Shown: piece after piece, positions 28,070 through 37,263 of the stretch | How the letters are laid out: every line of letters starts with the position of its first letter | Numbering within the stretch: the stretch's first letter is position 1 | Assembly (NCBI RefSeq): GCF_030718085.1 | Contig: NZ_JAVAJF010000002.1 | Coordinates: forward strand, 372,001-436,000 | From: Marinobacter sp. MDS2 | GTDB lineage: Bacteria; Pseudomonadota; Gammaproteobacteria; Pseudomonadales; Oleiphilaceae | Reading direction: 5' to 3' | Length of the DNA stretch: 64,000 nt | The notes under the pieces: model-generated | The model's database searches: none | Seen by the model: only the letters and a program-made list of their open reading frames with translations | What the model was told of the DNA's origin: nothing | Made by a program: the position numbers and the translations under genes

Positions 28070-30712
28070 ATGCGAACCAGTCAGCCGCAAACCATATACC
28101 TGAACGAATACCAGGTTCCCGCGTATTTGATTGATCGTGTGGATTTGCGTTTCGAATTGTTTGAAGACGGTGCCCGCGTGCACAGTACGATGGCTGTGCG
28201 TCGAAACCCCGAGGCCAGTCAGGCCGATGCGCCTTTGCAGTTGGATGGCGACAGCCTGACGCTTGAATCCGTGTCGTTGGATGGCGTGGTGTTGTCGGGC
28301 GATGCCTACGAGGAGCAGGGTGACAAGCTGGTGGTAAACAGCGTGCCAGCCCAGTTCGAATTGAATGTGGTGACCTGGATTGAGCCGCAAAACAACACCC
28401 GTCTGGAAGGCCTGTACAAATCCTCCGGTATGTTTTGCACCCAATGCGAGGCCGAAGGTTTCCGCTGTATCACCTATTACCCCGATCGTCCGGACGTGAT
28501 GGCAGTGTTCCGTACTCGCGTGGAAGCTGACAAGTCGGCCTACCCGATTCTGCTGTCTAACGGTAACCCGGTTGAGCAAGGTGAACTCGACGGTGGCCGC
28601 CATTTTGTGACCTGGGAAGACCCGTTCCCGAAACCGGCATACTTGTTTGCTCTGGTTGCTGGCGATCTGGTCGAGATAAAAGACACCTTCACGACCTGTT
28701 CTGGCCGCTCCATCGATTTGCGTATGTATGTCGAACCTCGCAACGCTGCCAAGTGCGACTTCGCCATGGGTGCCTTGAAGCGTTCCATGCGTTGGGACGA
28801 AGAGGTATATGGCCGGGAATACGATCTCGACATCTTTATGATCGTGGCGGTCGACGATTTCAATATGGGCGCGATGGAGAACAAGGGGCTGAATATCTTC
28901 AATTCGTCCTGCGTGTTGGCCAGCCAGGAGACGGCAACCGACGCCTCTTTTCAGCGCATCGAAGCGATCGTCGCTCACGAATACTTCCATAACTGGTCCG
29001 GCAACCGGGTCACCTGCCGGGACTGGTTCCAGTTGAGCCTCAAAGAAGGCTTTACCGTGTTTCGGGATGCCCAATTCTCTGCCGATATGGGTTCGCCAAC
29101 GGTCAAGCGTATTGAGGATGCAACGCTTCTGCGCACGGCGCAGTTTGCCGAGGATGCCGGCCCTATGGCGCACCCTGTTCGGCCTGCGTCTTATATGGAG
29201 ATTTCCAACTTCTACACGTTGACCATCTATGAGAAGGGCGCCGAAGTCGTACGAATGATTCATAACCTGCTCGGCGATGAGATGTTCCGCAAAGGCAGCG
29301 ATCTTTACTTTGAGCGTCATGATGGCCAGGCAGTCACCACTGATGACTTTGTTCGGGCCATGGAAGATGCCTCCGGCCGCGATTTAAGCCAGTTCCGCCT
29401 GTGGTACGAACAAGCGGGTACGCCGGTGGTCACGGTGGCCGATGAATTTGACGAGCAGCGCGGCGTGTATCGCTTGAATATTCGTCAGAGCATTCCGGAC
29501 ACGCCAGGCCAGTCGGAGAAAAAGCCCCAGCACATTCCCTTCGCTCTTGGTTTGCTTGATAAAGCGGGCCAGCCCCTACCGTTGAATTTGAGCGCCGATG
29601 AGCAAGCTGGGCCGGTTGATCGTGTGCTTGAACTGACGGATGCCGAGCACAGCTTCGAATTCCACGGCTTGTCGGAGCGCCCGGTACCGTCACTGCTGCG
29701 GAACTTTTCCGCGCCGGTTCGCGTGCAGTACCCATGGAGTCGTGAGCAGTTGCTGTTCTTGATGAGCCACGATCCTGACGGATTTAATCGTTGGGATGCC
29801 GGTCAGCGTCTGGCTGTTGATGTTATTCAGTCTTTGATCGGTGCACCGGAGGATGTCCCGGTCGATCCGAGACTGGTCGAGGCATACCGCCGTCTGCTGA
29901 ACGACACCTCTCTGGATCAGGCGTTGGTTGCGAAGATGCTGCTGTTGCCTTCAGAGGCTTATTTAGTCGAGTTGGCGGACCAGGCTGACGTGCCGGCAAT
30001 CCACGAGGCGCGTGAGCGTGTGCTGGCTCACCTGGCAGAATCGCTTCGGGACGAGTTGGTTGCGTGCTATCAGCGCAGCCAGGCCCAGGGCGATTATCAG
30101 CTGACGCCGGATGCCATCGCCCTGCGCAGCCTTCGCAACACTGCGCTGTCGTGGCTTCTGGGCATTAAAGATACCCAGGGCCTGGCGTTCGCGCTGGACC
30201 AGTATCGTTCGGCCGACAATATGACGGACCGTTTGGGTGCGTTGCGAGCGTTGGTGAACTCCGACTTTGTGGATGAGCGCGAGCAGGCGCTGGCGGAATT
30301 TTACGACCAGTTCAACGATGACCCTCAAGTGGTTGAAATGTGGTTCTCTGTGCAGGCTGCGAGTCATCAGGCCGGGCAGTTGTCTCAGATTCAGGCGCTT
30401 CTTGAGCACCCTGCGTTCGATTGGAAAAATCCGAACAAGGTTCGCTCAGTGATCGGAGCGTTCGCCGGACAGAATCTGGCCGCCTTCCACAGTGCGGATG
30501 GCAGTGGTTATCAATTCCTGGCTGCCCAGGTGTGCAGGCTGGACGATAGCAATCCTCAGATTGCTGCGCGTTTGATTTCGCCGCTAACCCGCTGGAAGAA
30601 GTTTGCCCCGGCTTATCGCCAACAGATGAAAGCCGCGCTGGAGCATGTGCGCAACAAAAACGAGCTTTCACGTGATGTTTATGAGGTCGTCCTGAAAAGT
30701 TTGGCCGATTGA
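28070..30712 (+). CDS. pepN: Aminopeptidase N (M1 family)
   Basis: PepN removes N-terminal residues from peptides in the cytoplasm. The 880-residue protein has the substrate-anchoring GAMEN motif at 267-271 and the zinc site HEYFH (H303, E304, H307) with E326 in SLKEGF. An N-terminal beta domain, a beta sandwich (around 445-545) and the C-terminal helical domain of the DUF3458 type are complete. ATG 28070 has GGAGAG 5-6 bases upstream. It closes the nadK-pepN block. Confidence 0.97.
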   Translation: MRTSQPQTIYLNEYQVPAYLIDRVDLRFELFEDGARVHSTMAVRRNPEASQADAPLQLDGDSLTLESVSLDGVVLSGDAYEEQGDKLVVNSVPAQFELNVVTWIEPQNNTRLEGLYKSSGMFCTQCEAEGFRCITYYPDRPDVMAVFRTRVEADKSAYPILLSNGNPVEQGELDGGRHFVTWEDPFPKPAYLFALVAGDLVEIKDTFTTCSGRSIDLRMYVEPRNAAKCDFAMGALKRSMRWDEEVYGREYDLDIFMIVAVDDFNMGAMENKGLNIFNSSCVLASQETATDASFQRIEAIVAHEYFHNWSGNRVTCRDWFQLSLKEGFTVFRDAQFSADMGSPTVKRIEDATLLRTAQFAEDAGPMAHPVRPASYMEISNFYTLTIYEKGAEVVRMIHNLLGDEMFRKGSDLYFERHDGQAVTTDDFVRAMEDASGRDLSQFRLWYEQAGTPVVTVADEFDEQRGVYRLNIRQSIPDTPGQSEKKPQHIPFALGLLDKAGQPLPLNLSADEQAGPVDRVLELTDAEHSFEFHGLSERPVPSLLRNFSAPVRVQYPWSREQLLFLMSHDPDGFNRWDAGQRLAVDVIQSLIGAPEDVPVDPRLVEAYRRLLNDTSLDQALVAKMLLLPSEAYLVELADQADVPAIHEARERVLAHLAESLRDELVACYQRSQAQGDYQLTPDAIALRSLRNTALSWLLGIKDTQGLAFALDQYRSADNMTDRLGALRALVNSDFVDEREQALAEFYDQFNDDPQVVEMWFSVQAASHQAGQLSQIQALLEHPAFDWKNPNKVRSVIGAFAGQNLAAFHSADGSGYQFLAAQVCRLDDSNPQIAARLISPLTRWKKFAPAYRQQMKAALEHVRNKNELSRDVYEVVLKSLAD

Positions 30713-30736
30713 TACCGAGTAAATGGAACCCAGACG

Positions 30737-30769
30737 CCGTTGGTTCCGTGTAGAGGGTGGAGCCAACGG
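30737..30769 (+). terminator. Hairpin after pepN
   Basis: CCGTTGGTTCC (30737-30747) pairs with GGAGCCAACGG (30759-30769), one G-T wobble, 11-base loop. It lacks a T-run; perhaps an mRNA-end stabiliser. The rest of the 30713-30912 gap shows only weak repeats. Confidence 0.45.
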
Positions 30770-30912
30770 TGGCGGGCTGTTGTAGATACAAAATCGCACT
30801 TTTGGTCGATAGACTTTGTTGCTCGATCGACTAACCTGAAAGAAAGTTTGAGTAGTATCAGACAATAACAAGATGGCCCGCTAGAGGCTTTCAGACACTT
30901 TAAGGTTACACA

Positions 30913-32301
30913 ATGAAATATAAGAAGAATGTATGGCTCGGCGGGCTGCTGGCTTTGTCGTTTGCCGCGTCACCGGTGACGGCCGCCGTCTCTTCAAGCC
31001 AAGCCGCGCGTCTTGGTAATGACCTCACGCCGTTCGGGTCTGTTAAGGCGGGTAATGAGGCCGGAACAATTCCAGCGTGGACCGGAGGCTTGACTGAGCC
31101 ACCTGCCGGTTACGAAGGCAGCGGGCAACATCACATTGATCCATTTCCGGACGACGAGGTTCTGTTCGAGATTAATGCGTCCAATATGGATCAGTACAGC
31201 GAGCATTTGACCGATGGCGTCAAAGCCATGCTGGAAACCTATCCGACCACCTTCAGAATTCCTGTGTACCAGTCTCGCCGCACCCACGCCGTGCCAGACT
31301 GGGTTGAAGAAAATACAAAGAAGAATGCCACCAAGGCCCGAATCGTTGGCGAAGCGGAGGGGCTTAAGGGTGCATACGGTGGTTATCCTTTCCCGATTTT
31401 GCATGGCTCTAATGAAGAAAAAGCCTGGCAGGTTATCTGGAACCATCTGACTCGCTGGCGCGGTATCAGCATCACTCGCCGCAGCAGTGAAGTGGCTGTG
31501 CAAACCAACGGTACCTATGGTCTGGTGACATCCCAGCAGGAAGCGTTCTTTAACTTCTATAACCCTGAAGGTAGTGAAAAGGATCTTGATAACGTCATTT
31601 TCTACTACCTGAGCTTCACCCAATCGCCTCCGCGTCTGGCGGGTGGAGCGATTCTGGTTCACGAAACCCTGAACCAGATAATTAACCCACGTAATGGCTG
31701 GGGTTACAACGCAGGTCAGCGGCGGGTTCGCCGTGCGCCCAACCTCGGCTATGACTCACCTATCGCGGCAGCCGACAACCTACGCACCGCCGATGATACC
31801 GATATCTTTAACGGTGCCATGGATCGCTACACCTGGAATTATGAAGGTGTGAAAGAGATCTATATCCCCTACAACAACTATCGGATTGGTGAGAAGGGTA
31901 CGCCTTACTCCGAAATTCTTGGAAAAACGCACCTGAACCCAGATCTGACCCGTTGGGAGCTGCACCGGGTACACGTTGTGGAGGCTAATCTCAAAGACGG
32001 TGAGCGTCACATCTATGGTAAACGTCGTTTCTATGTCGATGCCGATAGTTGGAATACGGTTCTGCTTGATCAATATGACGGTCGTGGCGAACTGTGGCGT
32101 GTGACCATGGGTATCCTCAAAAACTACTATGATTTGCCCGGGGTTTGGACGGTTCTGGATGTCTATCACGACCTGCAGGCTCGTCGTTATCACGTGCTGG
32201 GTTTGGACACGGAAGAGCCGAATACACGGGTGTTCAGCGATGACATTCCTAACAAGCGATATTTCTCACCGTCGTCCCTGCGTAGACGCAGTGTTCGATA
32301 G
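30913..32301 (+). CDS. DUF1329 family exported protein
   Basis: A 462-residue secreted protein: signal peptide 1-24 (cleavage after PVTA), then the DUF1329 domain, whose fold is related to lipoprotein-carrier proteins of the LolA/LolB type. LTPFGSVKAGNEAGTIPAWTGG is the conserved mature start. The family usually sits with a DUF1302 protein, a YCF48 propeller and an RND (MMPL) exporter; here the YCF48 and RND genes follow but DUF1302 is absent. It probably handles a hydrophobic molecule in the periplasm or at the outer membrane. The ribosome-binding site is weak. Confidence 0.88.
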   Translation: MKYKKNVWLGGLLALSFAASPVTAAVSSSQAARLGNDLTPFGSVKAGNEAGTIPAWTGGLTEPPAGYEGSGQHHIDPFPDDEVLFEINASNMDQYSEHLTDGVKAMLETYPTTFRIPVYQSRRTHAVPDWVEENTKKNATKARIVGEAEGLKGAYGGYPFPILHGSNEEKAWQVIWNHLTRWRGISITRRSSEVAVQTNGTYGLVTSQQEAFFNFYNPEGSEKDLDNVIFYYLSFTQSPPRLAGGAILVHETLNQIINPRNGWGYNAGQRRVRRAPNLGYDSPIAAADNLRTADDTDIFNGAMDRYTWNYEGVKEIYIPYNNYRIGEKGTPYSEILGKTHLNPDLTRWELHRVHVVEANLKDGERHIYGKRRFYVDADSWNTVLLDQYDGRGELWRVTMGILKNYYDLPGVWTVLDVYHDLQARRYHVLGLDTEEPNTRVFSDDIPNKRYFSPSSLRRRSVR

Positions 32302-32431
32302 GTTTCAAGCGACCCGGTCAGTGTGTCGCTGAGTTCGAAAATAAGACTAAGGCCGGCAGCGAGGGCTGCCGGTTTGCTTGCGGCATCTGCGGCAACAGTT
32401 TCATGATTCAATCAACGTAAAGGCAATCTGA

Positions 32432-33580
32432 ATGGCTAATAGATTCAAGTGCGCGACACTGGGTTCTGCCTGTCTGGGTCTCTCCATGGCATTGGCAGCA
32501 CCCTCGGCGTTTGCGCTTACAGATATCATTGATATTCCTGCGCGGGATACAGAATTGGCCCCCGAGTCGTTGCTGAATGATGTAACCCGCACCGGGGATC
32601 GTATTGTTGCGGTTGGTGAGCGCGGGCACATTATTTATTCCGATAACGAGGGTGAAAGCTGGACTCAGGCCGAAGTGCCGGTTTCGGTCACACTGACAGC
32701 TTTGGATTTTGGTACCGAAAACCATGGCTGGGCTGTCGGGCACAGCGGGGTTTTGTTGCATTCTTCGGACGCGGGCGAGAACTGGGTTCTGCAATTTGAT
32801 GGGCTAAAGGCTGCGGCACTAACCATCGAAAGCAAGAAAGCGCAGATAGCTGAAATGGAAGAGGTCATCGAGCAAGCCCCTGAAGATCAGAAAGACGATC
32901 TTGAGTGGGCGTTGGATGATTTGGTTTTTGCGCTTGAAAACGCGGAAGCCGATATGGAAGTAGGGCCGGTTAACCCGCTACTCGATGTTTGGTTCGAGAA
33001 CGACAAACACGGTTTTGCGGTTGGCGCCTACGGAATGATATTGCGAACTCAGGACGGCGGCGACTCCTGGCAAGACTGGTCGCCTTACATCGATAACGCT
33101 CAAAACTTCCATTACAACAGTATTGACCGGATCGACGGTGGTGCCTTGGTGCTTGTCGGTGAGGCGGGACAGATTCATGTTTCCGTCGACAACGGCGATA
33201 CCTGGGAACGTCGCGAAAGCCCCTATCCGGGCTCGCTGTTTGGCGTAACCGGCACTGGTAGTGCCAATGAAATACTGGCATTCGGCCTGCGCGGTACCAC
33301 GATTTTCTCAAGTGATCTGGGGCGCAGTTGGACCATCGTCCCGAATGAGGGTAATACCACGTTGAACAATGCGATTGTGACTGAAGATGGTCGCATTACG
33401 CTGGTGGGCAACAGCGGCGCAGTTTTGATGAGCGTAGATGGTGGCGAAAGCTTCCGCGCATATTTCCGCAATGATCGCGGGAGTGTCATGGGAGCCGTCC
33501 CGCTGTCTGAAACCAATCTTTTGCTGGTCGGCGAGGGTGGTGTGAAATTCACCGATTCTCGCGGTAAGAACCTTAAATAA
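32432..33580 (+). CDS. YCF48/BNR-type beta-propeller protein, periplasmic
   Basis: A 382-residue exported protein. Signal peptide 1-28 is followed by repeated propeller blades with the YCF48/BNR signature (GxxGxIxxSxDxGxxW, e.g. GERGHIIYSDNEGESW and GAYGMILRTQDGGDSW). A predicted helical coiled insertion (about residues 130-180, IESKKAQIAEMEEVIEQAP) interrupts the propeller. YCF48 proteins assist photosystem II in cyanobacteria, but in proteobacteria this form accompanies RND exporters, as it does here, 45 bases before one. It may be an assembly factor or periplasmic partner of the exporter. Confidence 0.88.
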   Translation: MANRFKCATLGSACLGLSMALAAPSAFALTDIIDIPARDTELAPESLLNDVTRTGDRIVAVGERGHIIYSDNEGESWTQAEVPVSVTLTALDFGTENHGWAVGHSGVLLHSSDAGENWVLQFDGLKAAALTIESKKAQIAEMEEVIEQAPEDQKDDLEWALDDLVFALENAEADMEVGPVNPLLDVWFENDKHGFAVGAYGMILRTQDGGDSWQDWSPYIDNAQNFHYNSIDRIDGGALVLVGEAGQIHVSVDNGDTWERRESPYPGSLFGVTGTGSANEILAFGLRGTTIFSSDLGRSWTIVPNEGNTTLNNAIVTEDGRITLVGNSGAVLMSVDGGESFRAYFRNDRGSVMGAVPLSETNLLLVGEGGVKFTDSRGKNLK

Positions 33581-33625
33581 CGCCCTGGTGTGGCATCAAC
33601 GGAATAAAGGATAGAGGGCTTATTA

Positions 33626-36016
33626 ATGTCTGACCCGATGCATGACAGGGGTGAACACTACCTGACAACGCCAAAAGCGGAACCGTTTCTTGAGCGTTTG
33701 CTATTTAATAACCGGGCGCTGATTTTGCTCGGATTTCTCGTGCTGACTGTGTTTCTTGGCTATAACGCCGCCAAGATTCAGCCGGATGCCAGCTTTGAGC
33801 GGATGATTCCGCTTGAGCATCCGTACATCGTCAACATGCTCGACCATCGGGATGATCTGGAAAATCTGGGCAACTTTGTCCGTATTGCCGTAGCGGTTGA
33901 GGACGGTGATATCTTTGATCCCGAATACATGGAAACCCTGAAGCAGATCACCGATGAGATGTTTTATCTCAACGGCGTGGATCGCTCCGGTCTGAAATCG
34001 CTGTGGACATCAAACGTTCGCTGGGTGGAGGTGACCGAACAAGGCTTCCAGGGCGGTACGGTTATCCCGGATAACTACGACGGTTCGCGGGAAAGTCTCG
34101 AGAAGTTACGTCAGAACGTTCTGCGTTCGAACGAAGTGGGTCGTCTGATCTCCGACAATTTCCGATCAACAGTGGTTTACGCGCCACTGTACGAGAAAAA
34201 CCCCGAAACCGGCGAAGCGTTGGATTACGCGGAGTTTTCTCGCCAGCTGGAAGAGAAGATCCGCGACAAGTATGAGGGGCAGAACCCTGAGATCAGCATC
34301 CACATCGTTGGTTTTGCCAAAAAAGTGGGTGATTTGATTGAAGGTATCGGATCGATTGCCTGGTTTGCCGGTATTACGATCCTGCTCACCACGCTGCTAC
34401 TGTTCTGGTACTCGCGCTGCATCGCCGGGACTCTGGTGCCGGTGTTCACATCGATCATCGCCGTATTCTGGCAGCTGGGTGCGCTGAAGTTGCTTGGGTA
34501 TGGTTTGGACCCCTACTCAGTGCTGGTGCCATTCCTTGTATTTGCCATCGGTATCAGTCATGGCGTTCAAATTGTGAACGCGATGGCCGTTGAGTCTGCC
34601 AAAGGTTTTGATGCTGTCACCTCGGCTCGCCTGGCTTTCCGAGCACTTTATATTCCGGGCATGTTGGCGTTGATTTCCGATGCCATGGGCTTCCTGACGC
34701 TGGTGTTCATCGAGATCGATGTTATCCGTGATCTGGCGGTCGCAGCTGGCTTGGGTGTGGCCTTCGTGATCGTGACGAACCTGGTGCTGCACGTTCTGAT
34801 CATGTCTTACATTGGTATTTCCAAGGGCGGTGTGCGTCACGTTCAGAACCACGGTGAGAAGCAGGATCGCAAATGGCGCATTATGTCTTACTTCTCTCAC
34901 CCGGGTGTTGCGCCCATTTCATTGCTGATTGCGGTGATCGGTCTTGGCTTGGGTATGTATTATAAGCAAGACCTGAAGATAGGTGACCTTGACCAAGGTG
35001 CACCAGAGTTGCGAGCGGATTCCCGTTACAACAAAGACAATGCCTTCATCATTGACAATTACTCCACCAGTGCCGACGTATTGGTTGTCATGGTGAAGAC
35101 GCCTGAAGAGCAATGTACTCAGTACAACGTACTCCGGGCAATGGATAGTCTGCAGTGGGAACTGCAGAACACGCCGGGCGTTCAGGGTTCTGTATCACTG
35201 GCAGACGTATCCAAGCTGGTGACCAAAGCACTTAACGAAGGTAACTGGAAGTGGTTCGAGATTTCTCGTAACCAGACCATTATTAACGCGTCTATCCGTG
35301 ATGCACCTTCGGGCCTGATTAACACAAGCTGTGATCTGACCCCGGTGCTGGTGTTCCTCGAAGATCACAAAGCAGAAACCCTGCAGACTGTTATCGAAAG
35401 GACCGAAGCGTTCGCTCAGGCCAACAGCAACGAAGAGCATACGTTCTTGCTGGCGGCTGGTAACGCAGGTATTGAGGCGGCGACCAACGAAGTGATTTCC
35501 GGCGCCAAAGACATCATGCTCCTGCTGGTATACAGCGTTGTGAGCTTGCTGTGCTTCCTGACGTTCCGCTCGCTGCGCGCGGTTGCGTGTATCGTGATTC
35601 CGCTGGGCCTGACTTCGATTCTGTGTGAAGCCATCATGGCGATGTCCGGTATCGGTATCAAAGTCGCAACCTTGCCGGTTATCGCGCTGGGGGTAGGTAT
35701 CGGTGTCGATTACGGCATCTATATTTACAGCAAGCTGGAGCACTTCCTGCTAGAAGGGAAGCCGCTGCAAGAGGCTTATTACGAAACGCTGCGCTCCACA
35801 GGTAAGGCCGTTATCTTTACCGGTGTAACTCTGGGGCTTGGTGTAGTGACCTGGATATTCTCGCCGATCAAGTTCCAGGCGGATATGGGCTTCCTGTTGT
35901 TCTTCATGTTCTTGTGGAACATGGTCGGCGCCATCTGGCTGTTGCCAGCACTGGCAAGGTTCCTGTTGCGGCCAGATAAAATGCTCGCCAAGGCAAGAAC
36001 TGCGGCCAAGCCCTGA
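33626..36016 (+). CDS. RND superfamily (MMPL-type) exporter
   Basis: A 796-residue inner-membrane protein with the RND duplication: TM1 at about 30-50, a large periplasmic loop, TM2-6 at about 240-400, TM7 near 425, a second loop, and TM8-12 at about 630-785. Sterol-sensing/MMPL motifs such as GIGVDYGIYIYS (around 700) supply the acidic residue of the proton relay. It is shorter than tripartite HAE-RND pumps and needs no OprM-type porin to be called. Together with the upstream DUF1329 and YCF48 genes it forms an export cassette for an unknown, probably lipidic, molecule. A strong terminator follows. Confidence 0.9.
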   Translation: MSDPMHDRGEHYLTTPKAEPFLERLLFNNRALILLGFLVLTVFLGYNAAKIQPDASFERMIPLEHPYIVNMLDHRDDLENLGNFVRIAVAVEDGDIFDPEYMETLKQITDEMFYLNGVDRSGLKSLWTSNVRWVEVTEQGFQGGTVIPDNYDGSRESLEKLRQNVLRSNEVGRLISDNFRSTVVYAPLYEKNPETGEALDYAEFSRQLEEKIRDKYEGQNPEISIHIVGFAKKVGDLIEGIGSIAWFAGITILLTTLLLFWYSRCIAGTLVPVFTSIIAVFWQLGALKLLGYGLDPYSVLVPFLVFAIGISHGVQIVNAMAVESAKGFDAVTSARLAFRALYIPGMLALISDAMGFLTLVFIEIDVIRDLAVAAGLGVAFVIVTNLVLHVLIMSYIGISKGGVRHVQNHGEKQDRKWRIMSYFSHPGVAPISLLIAVIGLGLGMYYKQDLKIGDLDQGAPELRADSRYNKDNAFIIDNYSTSADVLVVMVKTPEEQCTQYNVLRAMDSLQWELQNTPGVQGSVSLADVSKLVTKALNEGNWKWFEISRNQTIINASIRDAPSGLINTSCDLTPVLVFLEDHKAETLQTVIERTEAFAQANSNEEHTFLLAAGNAGIEAATNEVISGAKDIMLLLVYSVVSLLCFLTFRSLRAVACIVIPLGLTSILCEAIMAMSGIGIKVATLPVIALGVGIGVDYGIYIYSKLEHFLLEGKPLQEAYYETLRSTGKAVIFTGVTLGLGVVTWIFSPIKFQADMGFLLFFMFLWNMVGAIWLLPALARFLLRPDKMLAKARTAAKP

Positions 36017-36034
36017 TATCAGTCAGGAATTTTG

Positions 36035-36061
36035 AAAAAGCCCGCTGTTGCGGGCTTTTTT
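36035..36061 (+). terminator. Rho-independent terminator of the RND cassette
   Basis: AAAAAGCCCGC-TGTT-GCGGGCTTTTTT is a perfect stem with T-tail, starting 18 bases after the stop. Confidence 0.93.
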
Positions 36062-36201
36062 GTTTTCTGTTCAGCTGTTTAGCGACATAATCGTTTCTTT
36101 ATTTATCGCCTGATGTGTTCTATGTTTTAATTCGAGCGAAAGATTTGCCCATGGACAGAGTGGGCGAATGACAATAATGACCGAGAAAGGGAAGAGTACA
36201 C

Positions 36202-37185
36202 ATGACACTGAAACTTAAAGCGTCTGCAATGGCCGTCGCTGCTGCCGTTTCCTTTGGCGCGGCATCCACCTCTGTTTCAGCCCAGGACCAGCGTTTTGTG
36301 ACGATCGGTACCGGTGGCGTAACAGGTGTTTATTACCCGGCAGGTGGCGCAATCTGTCGTTTGGTTAATATGGACCGCAAAGAGCACGGCATCCGTTGTT
36401 CCGTTGAGAGTACGGGTGGTTCGGTATACAACCTGAACGCTATCCGCGCGGGAGAGCTGGACTTGGCCGTGGCCCAGTCTGACTGGCAGTATCACGCTTA
36501 CAATGGCACCAGCCAGTTTGAGGACTCCGGTAAGGACGAAAAACTGCGTGCGGTTTTCTCTCTGCATCCAGAACCGTTTACCGTAATCGCCAGCAAGGGC
36601 TCCGGCATCAAGAACTTTGAAGATCTTGAAGGCAAGCGTGTGTCGGTAGGTAACCCGGGTTCCGGCCAGCGTGCAACGGCTGAAGTGCTCATGGATGCTA
36701 TGGGCTGGGGAATGGACAAGTTCTCTCTGGCGGCTGAAATCAAAGCCGCTGAGCAGTCTCAGGCTCTGTGCGATGGCAACATCGATGCGTTCTTCTACAC
36801 CGTTGGGCACCCGTCGGGTGCAATCAAGGAAGCGACTACTTCCTGTGACAGCGTTGTTGTCAACGTAGACAACAAGGCCAGCCAGAAGCTGATCGCAGAC
36901 AACCCGTACTACCGTCAGGCGACCATTCCGGGCGGCATGTATCGTGGAAGCGATGAAGACGTAACCACCTTCGGTGTGGCGGCAACCTTCGTATCCTCGA
37001 CAGATGTTCCTGATGATGTTGTTTACGCGGTTGTGAAAGCGGTGTTTGAGAACTTTGACAGTTTCAAGCGTCTGCACCCTGCCTTTGGCAATCTGAAGAA
37101 AGAAGAAATGGTTGCGGATGCTCTGAGTGCGCCTTTGCACCCAGGTGCTGCCAAGTACTACCGTGAAGCCGGCCTGATCGACTAA
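36202..37185 (+). CDS. TRAP transporter substrate-binding protein, TAXI family
   Basis: A 327-residue periplasmic receptor. Signal peptide 1-27 ends in SVSA; the mature protein begins [23 protein letters not shown], the TAXI-family ligand-loop signature. Cysteines at CRLV and in the CSVES segment could form a disulfide. It delivers a ligand to the fused permease encoded 78 bases downstream. TAXI systems take up glutamate, alpha-ketoglutarate or other carboxylates; the ligand here is not determinable. A 9-bp hairpin between the two genes may keep this message in excess over the permease message. Confidence 0.93.
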   Translation: MTLKLKASAMAVAAAVSFGAASTSVSAQDQRFVTIGTGGVTGVYYPAGGAICRLVNMDRKEHGIRCSVESTGGSVYNLNAIRAGELDLAVAQSDWQYHAYNGTSQFEDSGKDEKLRAVFSLHPEPFTVIASKGSGIKNFEDLEGKRVSVGNPGSGQRATAEVLMDAMGWGMDKFSLAAEIKAAEQSQALCDGNIDAFFYTVGHPSGAIKEATTSCDSVVVNVDNKASQKLIADNPYYRQATIPGGMYRGSDEDVTTFGVAATFVSSTDVPDDVVYAVVKAVFENFDSFKRLHPAFGNLKKEEMVADALSAPLHPGAAKYYREAGLID

Positions 37186-37199
37186 CAGGCTGCACGCAT

Positions 37200-37223
37200 C
37201 AGGGCGAGCAGAGGCTCGCCCTG
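37200..37223 (+). promoter_or_regulatory. Intercistronic hairpin between TRAP receptor and permease
   Basis: CAGGGCGAG-CAGAGG-CTCGCCCTG has a perfect 9-bp stem with no T-run, typical of RNA-stabilising hairpins that raise receptor over permease expression. Confidence 0.6.
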
Positions 37224-37263
37224 AACTTCCCATCAAGTTATCTACACATCACAGGTACATTCA

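Noticed and set aside
28001..29320. 439-codon open frame on the minus strand opposite pepN
   Set aside because: Complementary-frame artefact of a GC-rich gene; pepN on the plus strand has all catalytic motifs.
36277..37236. 319-codon open frame opposite the TAXI receptor gene
   Set aside because: The plus-strand gene has a signal peptide and family motifs; the antisense frame has neither start signals nor recognisable sequence.
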